Of a DNA stretch of 64,000 nt, positions 25,756-34,536 are shown piece by piece. The stretch is from Aquisphaera insulae (GTDB lineage: Bacteria; Planctomycetota; Planctomycetia; Isosphaerales; Isosphaeraceae): assembly GCF_011064615.1 (NCBI RefSeq), contig NZ_JAALJH010000021.1, positions 1 to 64,000 on the forward strand, read 5' to 3'. Under the pieces are notes generated by a model that was not told the origin of the DNA, ran no database searches, and saw only the letters and a program-made list of their open reading frames with translations. Made by a program: the position numbers and the translations under genes. How positions within the stretch are numbered: position 1 is the stretch's first letter; every line of letters begins with the position of its first letter.

Positions 25756-26787
25756 TCACTCGACGAGCTCGCCGCCGTTTCGCGTACCAAGTCCCCGCCA
25801 GACCTGGCGCGTGATCGATTCCTTGACGAACCGAACCGAGCCATCCGCCATGAGGCTGTTCACGCCCCCCGGATGAACGCTCCGGGCCGTGGCGATGCCG
25901 ACCCAGCCGCCGAAGCTCGAGAGGGCGTCGGGGATGCGTCCGTTCGGCCCCTGGGCATGGCTATAGGCCGCGCATTCGAAGTCGCCGTAGAACCATGTGA
26001 AACCGCCATCGCGGAAGGCCGGGAAGTCACGCGTCGAAGCCAACTGGCAGCACTTCAGGGCGTAATCCGCGTCGCGGTCGGTGCAGTCGCTCTGGACCAG
26101 GATGTTGCCGAAGTCTCGCGATGGGACCAGTCCGCCGCCCTCGCCCGTGCCGCGGAGTCGCTCGCTGTAGGCGACCGTATGGGCCAACCCGTCGGTGAAT
26201 GACCTGGCTCCCAGCACCCCGGGGAAGGTGTAGAACCCCGTACCGCTGTCGTAGGTCTGTCGACTCGTGGCGCCGTACGGTCCCACGCCGTAGTTCCCTC
26301 GATAATTGCAGCCGTGGGGAGTGGGGCCGGATGCCCCATCAGAAGGGCACAGGAAAACGGCGAGGGTCGTCACGAAGGCCGAGGAGTTCTGCGGGAAGGA
26401 GAAGGCTCCAGGCCGAAGGACCGGGAACGTCTCCACCTGGAAGTTGATCGAGGCGTATAGCGCCCATTGATCCAGGTCCGCCAGGAGACGCGTGAAGGCG
26501 GAGAAGGGCCGATCGTAGATCCCATAGGCATGGCCGCGGATCGGGTCCACTCGCGGCTCGGACCAGTTGAGCGGGAACGAGCCGTTGCGAGTCTCGTAAT
26601 TGTGCAAGGCCAGGCCGATCTGCCTCAGGTTGCTCGTGCAGTGCGCCCGCCGGGCCGCCTCGCGAGCGGCCTGCACGGCGGGCAGGAACAGAGAGATGAG
26701 CAACCCGATGATCGAGACGACCACCAGACACTCGATGAGTGTGAGTCCATAACGCCGGGCTGCTCGTCGACTTTCCGATGACAGCAT
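25756..26787 (-). CDS. DUF1559 prepilin-like protein
   Basis: A 343-residue protein with a type IV pilin-like N-terminus: basic leader, then [34 protein letters not shown]. The block [16 protein letters not shown] and the C-terminal [17 protein letters not shown] are the DUF1559 hallmarks. Planctomycetes carry dozens of these; they are thought to be pseudopilin-like surface proteins. The usual cleavage-site Gly-Phe is replaced by Gly-Leu. It follows the M56 gene by 54 bases and is probably in its operon. Confidence 0.92.
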   Translation of the reverse strand: MLSSESRRAARRYGLTLIECLVVVSIIGLLISLFLPAVQAAREAARRAHCTSNLRQIGLALHNYETRNGSFPLNWSEPRVDPIRGHAYGIYDRPFSAFTRLLADLDQWALYASINFQVETFPVLRPGAFSFPQNSSAFVTTLAVFLCPSDGASGPTPHGCNYRGNYGVGPYGATSRQTYDSGTGFYTFPGVLGARSFTDGLAHTVAYSERLRGTGEGGGLVPSRDFGNILVQSDCTDRDADYALKCCQLASTRDFPAFRDGGFTWFYGDFECAAYSHAQGPNGRIPDALSSFGGWVGIATARSVHPGGVNSLMADGSVRFVKESITRQVWRGLGTRNGGELVE

Positions 26788-26841
26788 GATCGACCTACGA
26801 TCCTCGTGACTTCCTCGGTGACGGATGACTGCCCATGACGT

Positions 26842-29800
26842 TCAATCACGTGGAAGCGCTTTCTCGACGGCCGCACCCATTTCGTTGTACGGAAGGTTCG
26901 GGGCGATGATCTTCCCGTCCGGGCCGATCAGGATCGCGGCGGGGACATTCTCGTCGTGGATGCCGTAGGCGTCCGACACCGGGTTGGAAAGGCTACCGAT
27001 AATGGCCTGGGGCCAGGGCTGACCCTTCTCCACGGCGAACTTGCGGGCCGCCTCCGTATCGGGCGCGAGGATCAGGCTCAGGAGGGCGAACTCGGGTTTC
27101 TTCCCGAATCGCGCCTGGATGTCGTTCATCCGGGTGATCTGGAAGAGCGACTGATCGTTCCACGGCGCCCCAAAATCGAGCAGAAGGACCTTCCCCCGGA
27201 AGTCGGCGGGGACGGAGAGTTTCTTGCCGTCGACCGTCGTAACCTCGAAGGCGGGTGCAGGGTCGCCCGGCTTGAGTACAACGTTCGGCTGGAGGATAAA
27301 CGTGCCCAGATTCAGCGGCCGATCGCTGCGGCCGCCCGCGGGACGGGGGACGCTGAATTCGCGAACGATCGGCGAGAATGGCCCGGCCTCGTTCCGCCGT
27401 TCTGGCTGGGCCACGCGGATCGACAGCCGATAGTCGCCGGGCGGAACATCCTCGATGCGAAAGGAACCGTCGGGTGCCAGGTCGACGGTCTTGCTCAAGC
27501 GTCGGGCCTCGTGGTCCCAGGCCTCCGGTGTGAGGCTCCAGTGCGGCATCCATTCCGACCATTCCTTGTCGAGCGAGGTCTTGCCCCGGAAGAGGCTGAG
27601 CGGGTACGGGATGAAGGGAGAATTGCTGGTGATCGAAGCATACGAACCGTCCTGCAGGTCAATTGTGGACGACCCTGCCGCGGGCATGACGACCCGGCCA
27701 ACGACCGGCATCCCCGTGCCGCCTAACTGAACGACGGCCGTTGTTCCGGGTTGCACCTGGACCGCTGCCCCCAGGGACCAGGCGCGACTCTTTTCTACCC
27801 GATGAGCCCTGTGGCCCAGGCGAAGGCCGTTCCCCGGGATGACCTTTTCGAAGCGGAACCGGCCATCCGCATCCGTCGTTCCACTCTGGTGGAGGAAGAT
27901 AACGCAGTAATCCGTCGTGTCGTCCTGCACGCTTCCATCGAGCCCGAGTTCCGCCCTGGCCCCTGGCCTGGTCCCGACCAGGTAACGGCCCTCGATGCGG
28001 GCATAAGGCTTCGCCTGGATCATTCCGCTGGCCGTGACGGCCCGGCCCCCGGCGATAGCATAGCAATCGTCTCCCAGGATCAGGACCACCCAGGACTTTT
28101 GTTCCGCGGGAATCGGGAACGAACCGTCCGGGCCCGTTCGGACCTCGCGCCCGCTGGAACGTTCGGACTCCACGAGTCCGTCGGAGACCCTCAGGTGATT
28201 CTCGTCACGGCTCCCGCGATACACCCTCGCGCCGACGAGCGGCTTACCGTCGGGACGGATGGCGCGGGCCGTTGGGGCCGTACCCGGCCTCGCGGGCGAG
28301 AGGAGGATCTCGTAGTCCGAGACCTCGATCTCGTCACTGCGGAAGACTCGAGAGACGAACGGCTCGAAGCCATCCGCGAGGATCCTAAGCCGGTACGCGA
28401 CGGCGGTTGCCGGGAGATGGACGTTCAACATTCCGTCGACGACGCCAACGGACGTCCGCGGCAAGGCCCCCCAGACGGGCTCTTCCTCATGCCCGAGATT
28501 GACGGCCGCGAATTCGACCTTCGCCCTGTCGATGCGTTTGTTCGTCTCGGCGTCGCGTACCACACCATTGATGGAGATCGAAGGTTGGAGCGTGAAGATG
28601 AGGTCCGGCGCGGAGGGATCGGTCTTCTGCTGGAAAATATGATGGTATCCCTGTTTGCTCACGTTGATGTGCAAGTCGTCTTCCGGGGCGTCTTCCCACC
28701 GGAATCGGCCGTCCTCGTCGGTGTAGAGGAAGACCCCGAGGAACCTCAGCCTGCGCCAGGTATCCACGCAGACAAACGCCCCTTCCACTGGCTTCCCGGC
28801 GCCGCTGACGACGCGCCCCTGAAGGGTGCGAGGCCTCCCCAGGCGGATCTCGGTCGCGGACATCCCCGCACGGACTCGCACCGTGGCCTCGCCGGGGGCG
28901 TGGCCCGGGGCCTTGGCGATAAAATAGTACGTCCGCGAGCCGAGCTGCCCCGTGCGGAAGGCGCCGTTCGCGTCGGTCGTCACGTCGAAGAGACCATCCC
29001 CTTCTGCCAGCTCGCCCTCATGGGACGCCGAACGGACCAGGGCCCCGGCGACCGGATGGCCGTCGGCGTCGACGACCCGACCTACCACGGGGATCCCCTT
29101 CTTCATCACCGAGACGGCCTTGCCGGCGCGAAGATCCGCGACCTTCGGCTTCTCCCTGTCGGAAACGTAGTCGCGATCGCTGAGGAAATCCGGATGATCC
29201 ACGCGGAACCCGAGCAACTCGCCAGTTGTCTCCGGCGCCCCCGACGTCTTCCAGCGCCCGTCCGCCCCGGTGACCGCCCGCAGATCGTAGAGCAGCTCCT
29301 TCGGGTCCTTCTTCTTGTAGTTGTGGCTCCAGAGATAAACCGTCGCACCGGCGATCGGCCGACCTTGCTCGTCGCGGACAAGACCGCTCAGCGTCTCTCC
29401 GGGCATGAGCTTCAGGGTGTCCCCGTCGGGCACGGGAATCCGCGGCTTGCTGCCCCAGCCATGGCGCTGCATCGCGAAACCGTCGCCCCAGACGTCCACG
29501 CCGAAGTCCTGATCCGCGGGACCGGTCGCGTAGCGGATGTCGAGACGGCCCTCCTCATCCGTCACGCGCCAGTCGTCGCGCAAGGAGATCCAGACGCGGA
29601 CGTTGGCCCTCGGCACGGGCATACCGGTGGCCGCGGACACGACCCGGAGATGGAAGAGCTTGCCGGCGGCGGGATCGGTCGCGGCCTTCTTCGGCCGATC
29701 GGCGGCCTTCTGCGCCTGGGCTCGCGTGAGCCGGGCGGCGCCCACGAGTCCGACGGCCAGGAAGACCGTCGCGGCGATGACCAGACGAACCCTGCCCCGC

Positions 29801-30834
29801 GGCAGGCAGCGAGAGGCGCCCCGGCTGCCGTCGATTCCCCTCAGTCGCCGCGCCAGCCGCGGCGATCGGGCCATCGCCAGCCCGAGCGCCGGGCCAGGGT
29901 GGCGGACCAGCCCGGCGGCCACCGCCAGCAGGGTCGCCCTGTAACCGGCCGGCCCGCCCATCTCGTGGATGCAAAGGTCATCGCAGGCCCGCTCGCGGGC
30001 CGCGGCCGAGGCCCTGGCCACGAGCCAGGCGAGAGGATGCCCCCAGTAGAAGGCGACCGCCAGCCGCTGGACCAGGTTCCACGCGTAATCGCCGCGACGA
30101 ATGTGGGCCAGCTCGTGGACCAGGATCGCGTCGATGTGACCGGAAGTCTCGAGCGCGGCCGCCGTCGCGGGGAGGATCACCATCGGTCGCCGCCAGCCGA
30201 CGGCAACGGGGACGCTCACGCCCGACGACCAGGACAGCCCCACGCGGGTTCGAATTCCGAGCCGCCTCCGCCAGGCTTCGAGCGCCCGCAGCCAGTTGGG
30301 CTCGTCCGCGGCAACGGCCTGGCGACGAAGCCGACGCACGGCGGTCAGGCCAAGGCCCAGACGCGTCAGGAAGGCCGCGACGACCAGCAAGTAAGCCGAC
30401 GCCATCACGATCGCGAGATCCACCGCGTGAGACCGATCCGGAGCAGGTCCCACTCGATCGCTGGTCGCGATCGGGGCCGCGGCCGGAATGTCCATGCGGA
30501 TGTCTTGCGGCGCGATCCCCTCGAGAAATCGCAGTTGCTGCGGCGGCGGAACCGCGATGACTGGAGGAGGGATCACGGATTGGCTTGCAGAGGCCGACTC
30601 GTGGACCGCCGGCAGGCACGCGACCGCCAGCGGCGGCAACAAGACGACCGTGAACGGAAGGACCAGGAGCGCCACGAGCCCCGCGTTCGCCACCGCCGCG
30701 GCGATCGTCGGCCGCCTCCGCGTCGCGAGGACGACCAGGCCCACCGCCGCCAGGAGTGCCGAGGACTTCCAGCCCAGCTCGAAGCCCACGCTCGAGATCC
30801 AGGCCGGCCACCCGCCCGTCGGAATCTCGTTCAT
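26842..30834 (-). CDS. M56/BlaR1-type sensor peptidase with carboxypeptidase-regulatory-like repeats and a C-terminal redoxin domain
   Basis: A 1330-residue membrane protein. Residues 1-380 are an M56 domain with several helices and the zinc-site VHELAHIRRGD (His 240, Glu 241, His 244). Then come several carboxypeptidase-regulatory-like beta domains (VPRANVRVWISL, GLVRDEQGRPIAGATVYLW, GRVVDADGHPVAGALVR, GRVVSGAGKPVEGAFVCV). The last 180 residues are a TlpA/AhpC-like thioredoxin fold (KPGDPAPAFEV, GKVLLLDFGAPWNDQSL, VPAAILIGPDGKI) in which the usual CxxC is replaced by residues without any Cys, so it cannot act as a normal thiol oxidoreductase. Its ATG overlaps the blaI stop. It is expected to sense an envelope signal and inactivate BlaI by cleavage, as in BlaR1 systems. 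Confidence 0.88.
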   Translation of the reverse strand: MNEIPTGGWPAWISSVGFELGWKSSALLAAVGLVVLATRRRPTIAAAVANAGLVALLVLPFTVVLLPPLAVACLPAVHESASASQSVIPPPVIAVPPPQQLRFLEGIAPQDIRMDIPAAAPIATSDRVGPAPDRSHAVDLAIVMASAYLLVVAAFLTRLGLGLTAVRRLRRQAVAADEPNWLRALEAWRRRLGIRTRVGLSWSSGVSVPVAVGWRRPMVILPATAAALETSGHIDAILVHELAHIRRGDYAWNLVQRLAVAFYWGHPLAWLVARASAAARERACDDLCIHEMGGPAGYRATLLAVAAGLVRHPGPALGLAMARSPRLARRLRGIDGSRGASRCLPRGRVRLVIAATVFLAVGLVGAARLTRAQAQKAADRPKKAATDPAAGKLFHLRVVSAATGMPVPRANVRVWISLRDDWRVTDEEGRLDIRYATGPADQDFGVDVWGDGFAMQRHGWGSKPRIPVPDGDTLKLMPGETLSGLVRDEQGRPIAGATVYLWSHNYKKKDPKELLYDLRAVTGADGRWKTSGAPETTGELLGFRVDHPDFLSDRDYVSDREKPKVADLRAGKAVSVMKKGIPVVGRVVDADGHPVAGALVRSASHEGELAEGDGLFDVTTDANGAFRTGQLGSRTYYFIAKAPGHAPGEATVRVRAGMSATEIRLGRPRTLQGRVVSGAGKPVEGAFVCVDTWRRLRFLGVFLYTDEDGRFRWEDAPEDDLHINVSKQGYHHIFQQKTDPSAPDLIFTLQPSISINGVVRDAETNKRIDRAKVEFAAVNLGHEEEPVWGALPRTSVGVVDGMLNVHLPATAVAYRLRILADGFEPFVSRVFRSDEIEVSDYEILLSPARPGTAPTARAIRPDGKPLVGARVYRGSRDENHLRVSDGLVESERSSGREVRTGPDGSFPIPAEQKSWVVLILGDDCYAIAGGRAVTASGMIQAKPYARIEGRYLVGTRPGARAELGLDGSVQDDTTDYCVIFLHQSGTTDADGRFRFEKVIPGNGLRLGHRAHRVEKSRAWSLGAAVQVQPGTTAVVQLGGTGMPVVGRVVMPAAGSSTIDLQDGSYASITSNSPFIPYPLSLFRGKTSLDKEWSEWMPHWSLTPEAWDHEARRLSKTVDLAPDGSFRIEDVPPGDYRLSIRVAQPERRNEAGPFSPIVREFSVPRPAGGRSDRPLNLGTFILQPNVVLKPGDPAPAFEVTTVDGKKLSVPADFRGKVLLLDFGAPWNDQSLFQITRMNDIQARFGKKPEFALLSLILAPDTEAARKFAVEKGQPWPQAIIGSLSNPVSDAYGIHDENVPAAILIGPDGKIIAPNLPYNEMGAAVEKALPRD

Positions 30835-31241
30835 GACCTGCCCCCCTTCTTGCGTCGTTTCGGAGCCGCTTTCCCTTCCGCCCCTGCCGATTGCTTCAGT
30901 TTCTCGAGCTGCTCCGGCGTGATGCGCTCGTCCTCGATCAGCCGCAGGACCAGGTCCTCGGCCGATCCGGCGAAGAACCGCTTCAGGAGTCCCTGGAGGG
31001 CCTGCCGCTGCGCCTTGCTCCGCTCGACCGCCGCGCGATAGACGTAGACCTTCCCGCGGGACTCGTGGGTGACATGACCCTTGGCCTCGAGGATCCGGAG
31101 CAGCGTCCGAACCGTCGAGTCGTGCGGCTCGCCGGGGACCGCCTCGCGGACCTGGTCGGCGGTCGCCTCCCCGAGCCGCCAGAGCGCGTCCATCACCTCC
31201 GCCTCACGCTCCGTCAGCCCCTCCGATGCACTCCTCGCCAT
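30831..31241 (-). CDS. BlaI/MecI/CopY family transcriptional repressor
   Basis: A 136-residue regulator. The winged-helix N-terminus is clear: LTEREAEVMDALWRLGEATADQV, then DSTVRTLLRILEAKGHVTHE with the recognition helix, and the wing GKVYVYRA. The C-terminal dimerisation half (LLKRFFAGSAEDLVLRLIED) is present, with an additional Lys/Arg-rich tail. The stop overlaps the start of the M56 gene by ATGA. Two dyads flank its promoter, consistent with autorepression released by M56 cleavage. Confidence 0.92.
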   Translation of the reverse strand: MARSASEGLTEREAEVMDALWRLGEATADQVREAVPGEPHDSTVRTLLRILEAKGHVTHESRGKVYVYRAAVERSKAQRQALQGLLKRFFAGSAEDLVLRLIEDERITPEQLEKLKQSAGAEGKAAPKRRKKGGRS

Positions 31242-31254
31242 CGCTCCCGCCTTT

Positions 31255-31269
31255 CGTTAAATCGTTAAC
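31255..31269. promoter_or_regulatory. Operator-like dyad downstream of the blaI promoter
   Basis: CGTTAAATCGTTAAC contains GTTAA and TTAAC arms around ATCG. On the minus strand it sits about 10 bases after the -10 box, near the transcription start, where a repressor would block elongation. Confidence 0.5.
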
Positions 31270-31278
31270 ACATCGGCC

Positions 31279-31307
31279 ACGATAGCCGCCGTTTCGGTGC
31301 GACGCAA
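31279..31307 (-). promoter_or_regulatory. Promoter of the blaI-M56 operon
   Basis: On the minus strand TTGCGT (31302-31307) and TATCGT (31279-31284) are 17 bases apart. Both boxes match four of six sigma-70 consensus bases. The promoter lies between two GTTAA-containing dyads. Confidence 0.45.
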
Positions 31308-31314
31308 GCCCATC

Positions 31315-31330
31315 CGTTAAAGATTTAACG
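31315..31330. promoter_or_regulatory. Operator-like dyad upstream of the blaI promoter
   Basis: CGTTAAAGATTTAACG has perfect 7-base arms (CGTTAAA / TTTAACG) around GA. It shares the half-site CGTTAA with the dyad at 31255-31269. It overlaps the stop codon of the upstream metallo-beta-lactamase-fold gene. BlaI-family repressors bind dyads of this size. Confidence 0.55.
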
Positions 31331-31987
31331 AGAATGATCGAGGACGACGATCGTCCGGCGGGCCGGGAGCGAAGCGGGAGTGATCACGTAGGACGCGGTT
31401 CCGGTGCGGACCACGGGATCGGCGGGCAGGGCCTCGAGGAAGCGTTCGACGGGCTGGATCCTGAGGTTGATCTTGGGCGTCAGGTAGTGCATCGGGAAGA
31501 CGAGCTTCGGCCCGATGGCGTCGAGCAGCGGGGGGATCTCGGGGAAGTCGATCGTGGGCGGCCCCCCCGCGGCGGCCAGGACGACCTCCGCTCCACGAAG
31601 CGGTGCCAGCTCGTCCTCGGTCAGGGCGTGGCCGAGGTCGCCGAGGAAGGCGACGTGCAGCCCTTCCGCATGAAAGTGAATGATCGTCACCTCGTCCTCG
31701 GGAAGCCGCTGGTCGTTCTCGAAGACGTGGACGGCCTGCACGCGGATGGGGCCGATGTCGGCTCCTTCGGGAGGAAGCTCCAGGGCGCGAATGACCTGGA
31801 ATGGAGGCGTGATCTGGCCGAGGTGGCTGTGGTATCGGTCGTTCTCGTGGCTCACGATCACGTAGTCGGCCGGCTCGTCGATCGGCAGATATCCGCCCGA
31901 GTCGGGCGAACGATAGGGGTCCAGGATGATCCGCAGGCCCTCGGTTTCGATGAGGAAGGCCGCGTGGCCGTACCAGGTGATGCGCAT
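31325..31987 (-). CDS. Metallo-beta-lactamase-fold hydrolase (UlaG-like)
   Basis: A 220-residue protein. The start at 31987 (MRITWYGHAAFLIET) matches the family opening, with GAGG 9 bases upstream; an open frame to 32119 is Pro/Arg-rich and rejected. The fold is seen in GLRIILDPY, VIVSHENDRYHSHLG, HFHAEGLHVAFLGDLGH and LVFPMHYLTPK. The metal motif is atypical: the classic HxHxDH is replaced by SHENDRYH, so metal binding or activity may be altered. It lies 83 bases upstream of blaI on the same strand, but the blaI operon has its own promoter. Confidence 0.78.
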   Translation of the reverse strand: MRITWYGHAAFLIETEGLRIILDPYRSPDSGGYLPIDEPADYVIVSHENDRYHSHLGQITPPFQVIRALELPPEGADIGPIRVQAVHVFENDQRLPEDEVTIIHFHAEGLHVAFLGDLGHALTEDELAPLRGAEVVLAAAGGPPTIDFPEIPPLLDAIGPKLVFPMHYLTPKINLRIQPVERFLEALPADPVVRTGTASYVITPASLPARRTIVVLDHSR

Positions 31988-32132
31988 GAGTCGTGACCTC
32001 GGTGATGGAGGCGGCCGCGTCGCGGGGCGGCCGACTCGTCGCAGCTTACCGTTGACAGGCACGGCGACGCCACTCGACGATGGTCGTCCGTCCGTCCGGG
32101 CCGCGCCGGCCCCTCTCACGGAGCCCGCGTCG

Positions 32133-33362
32133 ATGAGCCGATCCGGTAGCGTGCTGACCCGCCAGGTCCGTCTCGAGCCCCTCTTCCGGCCAATCCTCGA
32201 TCATCCGATGGAAACGATCGCGATCGTCGGGGCAGTCCTCCGCGTCCTGCTCTATGCCCAGGACCGGTCGCTCTGGATGGACGAGGGCTCGCTCCGCGGC
32301 AACATCGTGGACAAGGGGGTTTTCGATTTCTCCGAGCAGCTCCAGTCGGATCAGCTCGCCCCGGTCGGCTTCATGATCGTCGAGCGAGCGATCGCGGCCG
32401 TCCTCGGCGGTCGGCGCCTGGTCCTCCGGATCCTCCCGCTCGCGTGCGGGCTCGTGTCGCTCCCGCTGCTCCGGGCGCTGGCCCTGAAATGGCTGCCAGG
32501 ACCGGCCGCGATCCTGGCCATGGCCCTCTTCGCCTTCTCGGCGGACATGGTCTATTACTCGAGCGAGCTGAAGCCGTACGCCGGGGACGTGACGGTTTCG
32601 CTGGCGATCCTGGTCACGGCGTCGAATTGCCTGCTACGCCCGGGCGATCGCCGTGCGATCCTCGCCTTCGGGCTGGTCGCCGTGGCCAGCCCGTGGTTCT
32701 CGTTTCCCTCGGTCTTCGTCGTTGCATCGAGCGGGGCCGTGCTGGTCCTGGATTCGATCCGAGCGCGGGACTGGACGGCCGTCCGCTGGTTGGCGGCCGT
32801 GGCCGTCACCTGGGGGCTCGGCGTTGCCGGATCGTGGCTCTACGCGAAGGTCATGCTCGGTTCGACCACGGGCATGTACGTCTTCTGGGACTTCGCGTTC
32901 CCGCCGCTCCTGCCCGCGAGCCCAGGCGACTTCAAGCGGCTGGTCGGGCTACTGCTGGAGGTCCTGGTCAACCCGCTCGACCTTGTCCCGCCGGCCCTGC
33001 CCGCGACCTTCGTCGTCTTTCCGCTCGGCCTCCTGGCGATCGGGACCCTGTCACTCGCCCGGCGCGAGCCCGGCGCATTCGCCCTGGTCTCGCTGCCGGT
33101 GGCGCTGGCGTTCCTCGCGGCCGGGCTTCGGTCCTATCCCTTCCACGGCCGGCTCATCCTGGCCCTGGTCCCGGGGTTCTACCTCCTGCTGGCAGAGGGT
33201 GTCGGCGCGATCGGACGCCGCTTCGGACGCCGCGGCGTCTGGATCATCGCCGCGGCGCTGCTCGTCCATCCGATCGTCTCGTCGCTCGTCGAGGCGTCGC
33301 GGAACCACACGCGCGAGTTCAATCGGCACGGGGACCTTCACCGCAATCGCTTCCTGGAATAA
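32133..33362 (+). CDS. Integral-membrane glycosyltransferase, ArnT/GT39-GT83-like
   Basis: A 409-residue protein with about eight to ten hydrophobic helices. The first loop contains the acidic motif SLWMDEGSLRGNI, like the periplasmic Asp/Glu motif of dolichol- or undecaprenyl-linked sugar transferases (GT-C fold). A Ser-rich SSELKPYAGDV loop follows. The ATG at 32133 has GGAG 9 bases upstream; an open frame to 31926 crosses the start of the divergent gene and is rejected. It ends with a short polar tail. The acceptor and sugar are unknown. Confidence 0.7.
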   Translation: MSRSGSVLTRQVRLEPLFRPILDHPMETIAIVGAVLRVLLYAQDRSLWMDEGSLRGNIVDKGVFDFSEQLQSDQLAPVGFMIVERAIAAVLGGRRLVLRILPLACGLVSLPLLRALALKWLPGPAAILAMALFAFSADMVYYSSELKPYAGDVTVSLAILVTASNCLLRPGDRRAILAFGLVAVASPWFSFPSVFVVASSGAVLVLDSIRARDWTAVRWLAAVAVTWGLGVAGSWLYAKVMLGSTTGMYVFWDFAFPPLLPASPGDFKRLVGLLLEVLVNPLDLVPPALPATFVVFPLGLLAIGTLSLARREPGAFALVSLPVALAFLAAGLRSYPFHGRLILALVPGFYLLLAEGVGAIGRRFGRRGVWIIAAALLVHPIVSSLVEASRNHTREFNRHGDLHRNRFLE

Positions 33363-33381
33363 GGCCGCGGATTCCTGGGCC

Positions 33382-33415
33382 GACCTCGTAGGTCGTGGTC
33401 GACCGCGTTCGCGGA
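33382..33415. terminator. Two small hairpins at a convergent junction
   Basis: CGACCT-CGT-AGGTCG (33382-33396) and CCGCG-TT-CGCGG (33404-33415) follow each other between the glycosyltransferase and ROK stops. No T-run is present. They could end transcription from either side. Confidence 0.35.
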
Positions 33416-33419
33416 CGCC

Positions 33420-34403
33420 CTACTTATTGAGGAGGTGCTCGCGAGCCAGGAGGGCGGCGCCCAGGATGCCGGCGTCATCGCCGAGGGCGGCCTTCTCGAT
33501 CTTGATCGTTCCGCCCGGGTCCGTGATGATCTGGGCCCTCGCCACGTTGCGGACCAGGTCGACCCAGGAGTTGCCCATCGCGTTCACGACGCCGCCGCCG
33601 ATGACGACGATCTCCGGCCCGAGGACGTTCACGAGCCCCCCCAGGCCCAGGCCCAGGTAGTGTGCGGCCCTCTGGACCGCCTTGACGGCCACGGCATCGC
33701 CGGCGGCCACGGCCTCCGCCAGGTCGCCACTCTTGAGCCGTCCCTTGCGTGCGATCTTGTCCCTCAGGACCGTTGGGGTCCCCTTGCGAATGGCCTTGGA
33801 GATCCGCCGCTGCATCGCGGTCTTGCTGGCCAGCGCCTCCATGCAGCCCTTCGAGCCACAGCCGCACCGAGGGCCACCCGCCTTCACGATCATGTGGCCG
33901 ACCTCGCCGGCGTTGGATGTCGAGCCGGTGACGATCTGGCCATCCATGACCACGCAGCCGCCGATGCCGGTCCCCACGAAGGCCGCGATCATGTTCCGGT
34001 ATTCGCGGGCCGCCCCGAGGCGGAACTCGGCGTAGCCGCCGACCCGCACGTCGTTCTGCACCAGGACGGGCCTGTCGAGATAGGCGGAGAGCTCGGGTCC
34101 GATGGGGTAATTCTTCACGTTCAGGTTGGCGCTGAAGAGGATCACCCCCGTCTGCACGTCGAGCGGCCCCGGCGAGCCGATCCCCCCCGCGGCGATCTCC
34201 GCCCGGGAGACCCCCGACGTCGCGAGGGCCTCCTCGACGCACTCCTTCATCACCTGGAGGATGGCCGGCCCGCCTTCCTTCGCCGGCGTGTTCCGCTTGC
34301 CGCGTCCCAGGATGACGTGGTCGGGACCGACCACCCCGGCCAGGATCTTGGTCCCGCCCAGGTCCACGCCGACGACCGGCGCCCCGCTCCCCTGCCCTGC
34401 CAT
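33420..34403 (-). CDS. ROK-family sugar kinase (glucokinase-like)
   Basis: A 327-residue kinase. The phosphate-binding DLGGTKILAGVV opens the protein, GIGSPGPLD and VQNDVRVGGYAE contribute the sugar site, and FVGTGIGGCVV and NAGEVGHMIV follow. The zinc signature CGCGSKGCMEALAS of ROK proteins is complete. The ATG at 34403 has GGAGG 7 bases upstream. It most likely phosphorylates glucose or a related hexose. No DNA-binding N-terminus is present, so it is an enzyme and not a ROK repressor. Confidence 0.9.
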   Translation of the reverse strand: MAGQGSGAPVVGVDLGGTKILAGVVGPDHVILGRGKRNTPAKEGGPAILQVMKECVEEALATSGVSRAEIAAGGIGSPGPLDVQTGVILFSANLNVKNYPIGPELSAYLDRPVLVQNDVRVGGYAEFRLGAAREYRNMIAAFVGTGIGGCVVMDGQIVTGSTSNAGEVGHMIVKAGGPRCGCGSKGCMEALASKTAMQRRISKAIRKGTPTVLRDKIARKGRLKSGDLAEAVAAGDAVAVKAVQRAAHYLGLGLGGLVNVLGPEIVVIGGGVVNAMGNSWVDLVRNVARAQIITDPGGTIKIEKAALGDDAGILGAALLAREHLLNK

Positions 34404-34536
34404 GAAGGCGTCCTCCCGTCGCGTGCCCTCGCCGCGGCAACCGACCCGGCCGGCGATGGGCCCTTCGCTGGCCCAAGAGTCTAACCGCACGCCCCTCGGC
34501 ATGGTATGGAGGACCGACGAAATGCAGCGCGGTCGA

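Noticed and set aside
27751..31041. A very long open frame on the plus strand, opposite the M56 and blaI genes
   Set aside because: It is antisense to two well-supported genes, is dominated by Arg, Gly, Pro and Asp, and has no domain-like sequence. High GC content keeps such frames open.
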